In this document: positions 18,002-25,251 of the stretch, one piece after another
How the letters are laid out: each line of letters starts with the position of its first letter
Numbering within the stretch: the stretch's first letter is position 1
From: Acidobacteriaceae bacterium
GTDB lineage: Bacteria; Acidobacteriota; Terriglobia; Terriglobales; Acidobacteriaceae
Direction of reading: 5' to 3'
NCBI GenBank assembly: GCA_003134995.1
Contig: PLDC01000022.1
Coordinates: 124,001 to 188,000, forward strand
DNA: 64,000 bases
Notes under the pieces: generated by a model
What the model was told of the DNA's origin: nothing
Database searches by the model: none
Seen by the model: the letters and a program-made list of their open reading frames with translations, nothing else
Made by a program: the position numbers and the translations under genes

Positions 18002-18367
18002 CTATTTCACCGGCTCAACGAAAACGGCCGTGCCGTAGGCAAGCACTTCGGTGACGCCCTGCATCACTTCGGTTGCGTCATAGCGTGCGCCCACCACGGC
18101 GTTACCGCCCAGTTCGGCGGCGTGCTGCAGAATCAGATCGAAGGCCTCCCCGCGAGTCTTCTCGCACAGGTTCGTGAGCAACGTGATGTTGCCGCCAACC
18201 AGCGTCTGCAATCCCGCGCCAATCGTGCCGAAGATCGAGCGCGAGCGCACTACGATACCGCGCACTACTCCGAGCGTGCGCGTCACGCGAAAACCATCCA
18301 GTTCGAACTGCGTCGTCACCATGTTGTGCGCTACCATCCGCCCACCACCTGCATAGCTGGTTGCCAT
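18002..18367 (-). CDS. YbjQ/UPF0145 family protein
   Basis: A 121-residue protein with the UPF0145 signature: [59 protein letters not shown] and [14 protein letters not shown]. Members form pentamers and are annotated as putative heavy-metal-binding; their real role is unknown. AAGGA lies about 8 nt before the ATG. It stands alone. Confidence 0.88.
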   Translation of the reverse strand: MATSYAGGGRMVAHNMVTTQFELDGFRVTRTLGVVRGIVVRSRSIFGTIGAGLQTLVGGNITLLTNLCEKTRGEAFDLILQHAAELGGNAVVGARYDATEVMQGVTEVLAYGTAVFVEPVK

Positions 18368-18592
18368 CGCTTATTCCTTTCCAAGTACGCGTTCGCGATC
18401 GTTCGTCGAGCAGCTAACTATAACGCGAATCTCCAGAAGAATGAATCGCAGACACACTCAGCGCTCTCCGCGAGGCGTTCTTCGCGGCCTCCGCGTTGCA
18501 AGGTTTTGATTTGATGCGGACGAAGCACAAACTTTAAGCGCGGAATATCGCGGAGAACCCCCGCGAAGGTCGCTGATAGAATGCGATCCAGT

Positions 18593-18772
18593 TCACTCGA
18601 GCGCAGATGCAATGATGAACCCCTGCGAAGACGCATCGTACTCGACGCGCAACACATTCGGCTTGCAGCAGACCTGGCAGTCCTCGACGTAAGTCTGTCG
18701 GCGCCCGGCGGATTCGTCCACGGCGGTAGAATTCCATTCGCCGCACCCCGCACATTGAAAACCCGTCTCCAT
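18593..18772 (-). CDS. CPXCG-like cysteine-rich small protein
   Basis: A 59-residue gene hidden by a longer overlapping frame. It reads METGFQCAGCGEWNSTAVDE and then YVEDCQVCCKPNVLRVEYDA. Two Cys pairs (CxxC and CxxCC) match the short zinc-ribbon 'CPXCG motif-containing' family, whose members start MxxxFxCPYCG and have VEDCxVCCxPI. Here CPYCG is replaced by CAGCG, an unusual variant. A single metal (Zn or Fe) site is likely; the role is unknown. The ribosome site is weak. Confidence 0.8.
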   Translation of the reverse strand: METGFQCAGCGEWNSTAVDESAGRRQTYVEDCQVCCKPNVLRVEYDASSQGFIIASALE

Positions 18773-19175
18773 GAAAGCAATTATCTCTCACTGCGATCGC
18801 AGGGAGACTTTCTACTATATTCCATAGAATTAACCTGTCGGTTATAGCTCGAAGGGATCGCCGATTTCTCTCCAGAGTTGATTTAAGCCCCTCCGAGTTG
18901 GCGGACGGGGAAAAACATCCTCTGCCCTGCAAACATCGCCGTACGGCGCTGCAAACTATCCCTGCTGATCGTTTTACGCGCGGCCGAGACTTCAATTTCG
19001 CGCGCAGTCAGCTCGCACCTCGCAACCTCTCCACAATAGCTCATAGTTTTCAACGACTTCTACCTAGCGTCAACAACTTGCGGCGAAGATCAACGACCTA
19101 CACCAACTTTCAACAACTTAGCTCGTGCCTTCGGAAATCTATCCACATCGCGGGCTGAACTCAGCGCACGGCATA
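18773..19175. other. Intergenic stretch with four 20-bp-spaced repeats
   Basis: About 400 nt without a convincing gene. It includes the upstream region of the cysteine-rich gene (AT-rich TATATTCCATAGAATTAA at 18815-18832) and, at 19050-19119, four regularly spaced decamers described separately. Confidence 0.5.
19050..19119. repeat. Four direct repeats TCAAC(G/A)AC(T/C)T, exact 20-bp period
   Basis: TCAACGACTT (19050), TCAACAACTT (19070), TCAACGACCT (19090) and TCAACAACTT (19110). The 10-bp units are separated by unrelated 10-bp spacers, so they fall on one face of the helix, about two turns apart. This is the pattern of a protein-binding array (iteron or operator), not of a simple tandem duplication. 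No binding protein could be assigned. The nearest downstream start is the cysteine-rich gene at 18772. Confidence 0.7.
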
Positions 19176-20069
19176 TCACCAGCGCAACTGCCGCAGGTAT
19201 TCGTAACTGGTCTTGATGCTTTCGAACGGAGCTGCTGGTTTGTCGTATTCGACGATGTAATGCTTGATCCCTGCCCTCTCAGACTGCGCGAAGATTTTCT
19301 TCCAGTCGATGATGCCGCTGCCCACTTCCGTCATGTCCTTCATCGAGTCGCCGAAGTTCTGGCCTCCGGACGCGGAAACTTTTGGCATCTTTTTCACATC
19401 CTTGATATGCACCAGCGGAAAGCGCCCGGGATAGCGATCGAAGTATTGGAGCGGATCGCCGCCGCCGACGACGATCCAGCAGAGGTCGAGTTCCATCTTG
19501 ACCAGGTTTGCGTCGCAGGTTTCCAGGAGAAAATCGTACGGCAGTTTTCCTTTTAGTGAGTTTTCGTTTGGCAGGAACTCGAACCAGTGATTGTGATAGG
19601 CGAACTGGATGCCCGCCTTCTTGCTGACTTCTCCAGCGCGGTTGAAAGTTTCGGCGGCGCGATGCCAGCCGTCCTCTTGTTTGCGGATTTCTTCCGGGAT
19701 CCAGGGACAAACGATGTAACTATGCCCGATGATTTTGGCGAACTCGATTTGAGCTGGCAACTTTTCGCCGAGGACATCCCATGAAACGTGGCAGGCGGGC
19801 GAGACCAGGCCATGCCGGTCGATGGCGGCGCGAACCTCTTTAGGCGAGCGATCGAAATATCCGGCGAATTCGACTTCCTTGTAGCCGATGGCGGCAACCT
19901 TGGCCAGAGTGCCCTCGAAATCGGACTTCATCTGATCGCGCACGGTATAAAGTTGCACGCCGAGTTTTTCTATTTTGTGTTCCTCGGCAGCCCACGCTAT
20001 GCGATGGCTGGACAACATTGCGGCGGTTAAGATTGCAGCAGTTTCTAGAAAAGCTCGGCGATCCATCAT
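19176..20069 (-). CDS. Exported sugar phosphate isomerase/epimerase (TIM barrel)
   Basis: A 297-residue xylose-isomerase-like TIM barrel with a Tat-like leader (MMDRRAFLETAAILTAAMLS). Barrel motifs: LGVQLYTVRDQM, YKEVEFAGYF, IQFAYHNHWFEF, VKMELDLCWIVVGGGDP, FPLVHIKDVKKM and IKHYIVEYDKP. The metal ligands of the family (Glu, Asp, His, Glu) are in place (HNHWFEF, ELDLCW, HIKD, VEYD). Substrate unknown; related proteins act on keto-sugars in plant-polymer degradation. The start could also be ATG 20066. It stands alone, with a cacagaggacac repeat arm upstream (20141-20155). Confidence 0.85.
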   Translation of the reverse strand: MMDRRAFLETAAILTAAMLSSHRIAWAAEEHKIEKLGVQLYTVRDQMKSDFEGTLAKVAAIGYKEVEFAGYFDRSPKEVRAAIDRHGLVSPACHVSWDVLGEKLPAQIEFAKIIGHSYIVCPWIPEEIRKQEDGWHRAAETFNRAGEVSKKAGIQFAYHNHWFEFLPNENSLKGKLPYDFLLETCDANLVKMELDLCWIVVGGGDPLQYFDRYPGRFPLVHIKDVKKMPKVSASGGQNFGDSMKDMTEVGSGIIDWKKIFAQSERAGIKHYIVEYDKPAAPFESIKTSYEYLRQLRW

Positions 20070-20324
20070 TTGTCTTCGTGAGGCGTGTACGCACGTCGAT
20101 TGTACGCAGGGCGGCAAAGTTCAAACCCAAAATCTTTAACACAGAGGACACGGGGGATCACAGGGTAACCCGCGCACTTGTGACTTCTGAGTTGCGCTTG
20201 TAGCACTTACAGTGTTTGCCCTAGTTCGAAAGTCGTATTACAAATTAGACTCTGTTTACGATTCGAGTCGGTTTCAGTTCCCGGTTGCGGAGACGTAATC
20301 TCTGCCAACCCCGAAAGGTTTGCT

Positions 20325-22016
20325 TTGCAACATTTAAGTCCGCATGACGTGATGACTATGTTCATGGCGCTGGCCACGCTGCTGGGCTGCGCCAAGCTGG
20401 CTGCCGAGTTGATGCAGAAAATCGGCCAGCCTCCGATTCTAGGCGAAATTTCGGTTGGAATTTTTCTGGGACCGACCGTGCTCGGTCACTACCGCCCTCA
20501 CCTTTATGAAACGCTGTTCCCAACGACCGGACCGATGCCGATCGTGCTCGATACTGTCACCACGCTGGGCGTTGTGTTCTTTCTGCTGACTGCCGGCCTT
20601 GAGATCGACTTGCGCAGCATCTTCCGCCAGGGCAAGAGTGCGTTGCTGGTGAGTATTTTTGGCGTGGCTTTTCCTTTCGGTGCGGGCTTTCTGGCGGCAG
20701 AAGTTTTTCCTCAGTACATGGGCGCGGAGTCTGGCGCCAATCCCTTAATCTTTGCGCTCTTCGTGGGTACGGCGTTGTCGATTTCGGCGCTGCCTGTAAT
20801 CGCGAAGATCCTGATGGACCTCAATCTTTTGCGCACCGAGATGGGGACTGTGATCATCTCGTCGGCGATGTTCGACGATCTGGTGGGATGGATTCTGTTC
20901 TCGTTTGTGCTGGGGATGATGCATCCTCCGGCGGGCGGCAGCATTGGCGACGGAGTGAAGCACACCATCATTCTGGTGCTGATGTTTGTGGGACTTACGC
21001 TGACTGTGGGGCGCTGGCTGATCGATAAAATTTTGCCCGTGTTGCAGGCGCATACGTCGTGGCCGGGCGGCGTGATTGGATTCATCTTCACGCTTACCAT
21101 GGCGGGCGCGGCATTCACTGAATACGCCGGCATTCATGCGGTGTTTGGAGCGTTCGTGGTTGGCATCGCGGTGGGCGAGTCGGGACACCTACGCAAGCGG
21201 ACCGCGCAGGCCATTCACCAGATCGTCACCAATGTGTTTGCGCCGTTTTTCTTTGCCAGCATTGGATTGCGAACCAATTTTGTTTCGAACTTTCATTTGG
21301 GATTGACCGCAACGGTGATCGGAGTCGCTTGCGTCGGAAAGCTATTGGGAGCAGGCTGGGGCGCGCGCCTGGGCGGGATGGACAAGACGTCATCGCTGGC
21401 GGTGGGGCTGGCCATGAATGCACGCGGCGCCATGGAAATTATTCTAGGGATCCTGGCGCTGCAGGCGGGATTGATCCGGGAGAACATGTTTGTCGCGATG
21501 GTGATTATGGCCTTGTTCACGTCTCTCGTATCCGCCCCGGCTATTCACTTTTTGATCCATCGGAGGCGGAAGCTCACGTTGAGGGATACGGTGGAGGCAA
21601 AATTATTTTTGCCTAAACTGACGGCGACGACGCGGATCGGAGCGCTGCGGGAGATGTGTGAAGTGGCAGCCGAGGCGGTGAGCAACGCTCCGGAAAGATT
21701 GCTGCGGCTCGTATCGGAACGCGAGCGTGTGCTGCCGAGCGGATGGGAAGATGAATTGGCGGTGCCGAATGCGCGCGTGAATGGATTAACGCGGCCGCTG
21801 GTGGTGGTGGCGAAATCGGAAGGGATTGATTTTAATGCGCGTGATGGCAAGCCCGCACGGCTGATTATCATGATTCTAACGGGGGATAACCAGTCGCAAC
21901 ACGATTTGCTGGGGGATGCCAGCGAGTTATTCAGCAACAAAGAAGCGGTAGAGCGAGCGGTGAACGCGAAAAGCTTTCTGGAACTGGCAGCGGCGTTAAA
22001 CGCGCCGGTGCAGTAG
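20325..22016 (+). CDS. Cation:proton antiporter, CPA2/Kef type
   Basis: A 563-residue transporter with about 12 membrane segments. Motifs: IGQPPILGEISVGIFLGPTVLG, LGVVFFLLTAGLEIDL, ALFVGTALSISALPVIAKILMDL and the FDDLVGWILFSF acidic segment. A cytoplasmic C-terminal part of about 160 residues (RRRKLTLRDTVEAKLFLP to the end) contains EIIA-like stretches (EMCEVAAEAVSNAPERLLRL, SEGIDFNARDGKPARLIIMIL) that may regulate transport. TTG start with AAGG 6 nt upstream. It exchanges Na+ or K+ for H+; the ion is not evident. Confidence 0.9.
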   Translation: MQHLSPHDVMTMFMALATLLGCAKLAAELMQKIGQPPILGEISVGIFLGPTVLGHYRPHLYETLFPTTGPMPIVLDTVTTLGVVFFLLTAGLEIDLRSIFRQGKSALLVSIFGVAFPFGAGFLAAEVFPQYMGAESGANPLIFALFVGTALSISALPVIAKILMDLNLLRTEMGTVIISSAMFDDLVGWILFSFVLGMMHPPAGGSIGDGVKHTIILVLMFVGLTLTVGRWLIDKILPVLQAHTSWPGGVIGFIFTLTMAGAAFTEYAGIHAVFGAFVVGIAVGESGHLRKRTAQAIHQIVTNVFAPFFFASIGLRTNFVSNFHLGLTATVIGVACVGKLLGAGWGARLGGMDKTSSLAVGLAMNARGAMEIILGILALQAGLIRENMFVAMVIMALFTSLVSAPAIHFLIHRRRKLTLRDTVEAKLFLPKLTATTRIGALREMCEVAAEAVSNAPERLLRLVSERERVLPSGWEDELAVPNARVNGLTRPLVVVAKSEGIDFNARDGKPARLIIMILTGDNQSQHDLLGDASELFSNKEAVERAVNAKSFLELAAALNAPVQ

Positions 22017-22069
22017 GCGGGCGGGGGAGGGCTGAGGTTCCCGCCAACTGCACCGACTGGCTTGCGGAT

Positions 22070-22189
22070 TCAGGCTGAAACGCTGAGACCTCCGCTGGGG
22101 GAAGCGCCGCTCGGCGCACTGCGCCGGGTGTGAAAATACTGCTGGATTTGCTGGTTCAATGTGCTGCTGGAAACGGCTGATGTCGACAT
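22070..22189 (-). CDS. Small Ser-rich ORF, 39 residues
   Basis: MSTSAVSSSTLNQQIQQYF, then HTRRSAPSGASPSGGLSVSA. A good GGAG lies 6 nt before the ATG. The N-terminus resembles the start of small acidobacterial Ser/Gln-rich proteins (MSxSxxSSSxxNQxxQ), after which those proteins continue with a helical repeat. Here the frame ends early and another frame stays open to about 22017, so it may be a truncated copy. No other gene is seen in the 22017-22357 gap. Confidence 0.4.
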   Translation of the reverse strand: MSTSAVSSSTLNQQIQQYFHTRRSAPSGASPSGGLSVSA

Positions 22190-22357
22190 AGGTGTCTCCT
22201 CAGAAATCGGTGGATCTGACAAGGAACGTCTCTACGTTCTTGCCATCCAATGGCCATATCGGCTTAGGAATTGCAAACTTTAGGGTTCGCGGAAATTTCG
22301 CGCGAACCAATCGATAGGATTGCTTAGTTTCATCCTTCTTCTCCTTTATCATGTCTC

Positions 22358-25174
22358 ATGGACGAGACGCCGTTGTGGGCGACGAACGATCAGCAGGCGC
22401 GGCTGTTAGAGCTTACCGCTGAGACCTCGGATTCTGCCAAAGAACTTCCTCTACGCCGCGACGTTCGTTCGCTGGGAATTCTGCTGGGCTCCGTGCTGGT
22501 GGAGCAGTCTGGCGAACCGCTGCTGGACGCGGTCGAGCGACTGCGGCGATTGCTGATCCGGCATCGAGAGCCGGCCAGCCCGCAGCCTGGCAATACGCAA
22601 CAGGACACGGATGACGATAATCTAGATGACGATGATCTGATGGCGCAGGCGCGCGCGATTATCGCCCAGCTTCCTGTCGAAGACGCCTACAAGATCACGA
22701 AGGCGTTCGCGATTTATTTCGAGCTGACGAATCTCGCGGAAACCAATCATCGCAAGCGCCGCCGGCGGGCTGCGCGGCTGTATGAAGAGCATGTGCCTTT
22801 GCCCGGCTCTTTTCGCGGAACGCTGCTGCGATTAAGAACAGCGGGAGTCGACGCGCAGCAGGCGCTTGCAGCATTCAAGAAAATTGAAGTCACGCCGGTC
22901 TTTACCGCGCACCCTACCGAGGTTGCGCGCAGAACCGTGCTCAGCAAGCGGCGAAATATTGCCCGCTTTCTCGAGGACCTTGATCGTCTGCCTCTGTCGA
23001 GCGCCGATGCCGGCGAGTTGGAACGGCAGATCGGCGCCGAGATTACCGCTCTCTGGCAGACCGATGAAGTGCGGCTCATCAAGCCCAGCGTGACCGACGA
23101 GATTCGCATGGGCCTCGATCCCTATCCGATGACGCTGTTTGATACTCTGCCCAAAATTTATGCCGAGATGGCCGACTCTTTTCGGGAGGTCTATGGCCTT
23201 GAACTGGGCGAGCGGGAATTGCCTGGCGTACTTTCTTTTGGCTCGTGGGTTGGCGGCGATCGCGATGGCAATCCATTTGTGACCGCGGCATGCACTCGCG
23301 ACGCTCTGCAAATGGCCCGCAATGTGATCATCGACCACTACCTTGGTCAGATCTCGAAGGCCGCGGGCCTTCTCAGTTCTTCGACGCGGCAGGCGGGCAC
23401 ATCGGCGGCATTGCGCGAACGGCTGAAAGAGTATGAAGCGCGGTTGTCCTCAGGGCGCGTGCGGAGGATTTCCCAAGCTGAAAGTTATCGTTTGTTTTTG
23501 GAGTTAGTCGAGATACGCCTGCGGGCCTCGAGAAAAGTTCCGCCGGCATTTCCCGCTTATAAAGACTGCGCTGAATTTGCCGCCGACATCGAATTGATCA
23601 GAGATAGTCTCGGCGAAAATCAGGGAGGCCGGCTGGCTGAGCTTGCGATCGATCCGTTATTGCGCGCCGTGCAAACTTTTGGATTTCACCTTCACACTCT
23701 CGATATTCGCCAGCATGCGTCCGTTCTTTCGGAGGCCCTCGCTGAATTGACGGCGGCTGCGGGAAGTCCTGGGGCATCTTTGGGACCGGCGGGTTCTCAA
23801 GGTTTTTCTGAGGCATCACGCGAAATCATGAATACCTTTCAGAGCCTGGCGCAGCTAAAACAAAATTATCCTCCGGGAGCGGTGCGTACATTTATCGTCA
23901 GCAATACGCAAAACGAGCAGGACATTTTTAATGTGGTTCGCCTGGCCGCGATTTGCGGACTCCACGTTCGCGGTAATGGAGATGATCCTGGTGTGATGCC
24001 CGTCCCGTTATTCGAGTCGATTGAAGCTTTGCGTTCTTCGGCGGACGTAATGCGGCGCATTTGGAAGTCGCCGGAGTATGCTCCGTTGCTCGATTCCTGG
24101 GGACGCTCGCAGGAAGCCATGCTCGGATATTCGGATTCCAACAAAGACGGCGGAATGCTCACAAGCACGTGGGAATTGCACAAAGCTCATCGCGCGTTGC
24201 ATCAGGCGGCACGCGAATGCGGCGTGAACCTGCGACTGTTTCACGGGCGCGGCGGCACTGTGGGACGCGGAGGCGGACCGACGCACGCGGCGATTCTGGC
24301 GCAGCCCGCGGGAGATTTCTCAGGCCAGATTCGAATTACGGAGCAAGGCGAAGTGCTCAACTGGAAATATTCCGATCCGGTTCTTGCGGAGTGGAATCTG
24401 GAATTGATGATCGCTGCTTCGCTCGAGGCGCTGACCCGGCCGGACGCTCAGCTCGCGAATGAAACTTCGCGGTGGGATGACGTGATGGAAAGCATGTCGC
24501 GAAAAGCGTTCGCTTACTACCGAAAGAATATTGCCGAGAATCCGGATGTGCTGCTTTATTTTGAGCAGGCCACGCCGATTCACGAATTGGATAACATGCA
24601 GATCGGGTCGCGTCCGGCGAGGCGCGGCGCGAGCCGGCGGCTCGAAGATCTGCGCGCAATTCCGTGGGTGTTCGGATGGATGCAGAGCCGGCACGCCGTT
24701 CCCGCATGGTTTGGCGTGGGTTATGCGCTCGAGGAATTTATGGCAGAGGCTTCGGGAAACACAGCGCGTCTGCGCGAGATGATGGCGGAGGTTCCGCTGT
24801 TTTCTGAACTGGTGCGCAACGTCGAACTGGCTATGGCGAAAGCCGACTTCACGATCGCAAGACTTTACGCAGAGCTAGTCGAAGATGTTGGCGTGCGCAA
24901 CCGCGTCTTCGCTTTGCTGGAAGAGGAATTTCTGCGCACGCGACGGGCCTTGCTTTCGATAACGGATCAAAAAGAATTGCTCGAAGCGAACCCAGTGTTA
25001 TTCCGGTCGATTCGCTTGCGTAATCCTTACGTGGACCCGATGAGCCTGGTGCAGGTTGACCTGCTGCGCCGCAAACGCGCGGGCGACAATACGGACGGTC
25101 TCAACTTTGCCTTGAATTATGCCTTGGGTGGAACCATCAACGGAATCGCCGCCGGACTGCACAATACGGGCTAG
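22358..25174 (+). CDS. ppc: Phosphoenolpyruvate carboxylase
   Basis: Adds bicarbonate to PEP to make oxaloacetate, replenishing the TCA cycle. At 938 residues it has the full bacterial length. Catalytic signatures: VFTAHPTEVARRTVLSK (His), GSWVGGDRDGNPFVT, LGYSDSNKDGGMLTSTW, LFHGRGGTVGRGGGPTH (mobile Gly loop) and the C-terminal NGIAAGLHNTG, whose NTG end takes part in catalysis and inhibition. No Shine-Dalgarno sequence is evident before ATG 22358. It is convergent with the glucan phosphorylase gene. Confidence 0.96.
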   Translation: MDETPLWATNDQQARLLELTAETSDSAKELPLRRDVRSLGILLGSVLVEQSGEPLLDAVERLRRLLIRHREPASPQPGNTQQDTDDDNLDDDDLMAQARAIIAQLPVEDAYKITKAFAIYFELTNLAETNHRKRRRRAARLYEEHVPLPGSFRGTLLRLRTAGVDAQQALAAFKKIEVTPVFTAHPTEVARRTVLSKRRNIARFLEDLDRLPLSSADAGELERQIGAEITALWQTDEVRLIKPSVTDEIRMGLDPYPMTLFDTLPKIYAEMADSFREVYGLELGERELPGVLSFGSWVGGDRDGNPFVTAACTRDALQMARNVIIDHYLGQISKAAGLLSSSTRQAGTSAALRERLKEYEARLSSGRVRRISQAESYRLFLELVEIRLRASRKVPPAFPAYKDCAEFAADIELIRDSLGENQGGRLAELAIDPLLRAVQTFGFHLHTLDIRQHASVLSEALAELTAAAGSPGASLGPAGSQGFSEASREIMNTFQSLAQLKQNYPPGAVRTFIVSNTQNEQDIFNVVRLAAICGLHVRGNGDDPGVMPVPLFESIEALRSSADVMRRIWKSPEYAPLLDSWGRSQEAMLGYSDSNKDGGMLTSTWELHKAHRALHQAARECGVNLRLFHGRGGTVGRGGGPTHAAILAQPAGDFSGQIRITEQGEVLNWKYSDPVLAEWNLELMIAASLEALTRPDAQLANETSRWDDVMESMSRKAFAYYRKNIAENPDVLLYFEQATPIHELDNMQIGSRPARRGASRRLEDLRAIPWVFGWMQSRHAVPAWFGVGYALEEFMAEASGNTARLREMMAEVPLFSELVRNVELAMAKADFTIARLYAELVEDVGVRNRVFALLEEEFLRTRRALLSITDQKELLEANPVLFRSIRLRNPYVDPMSLVQVDLLRRKRAGDNTDGLNFALNYALGGTINGIAAGLHNTG

Positions 25175-25251
25175 CTTATTTTGAGACGCGCGATTGATGG
25201 GGAGCGCTTCTCATCGAGCAAGCTCGCCGTGCGAATCTCATCACGCAAACG

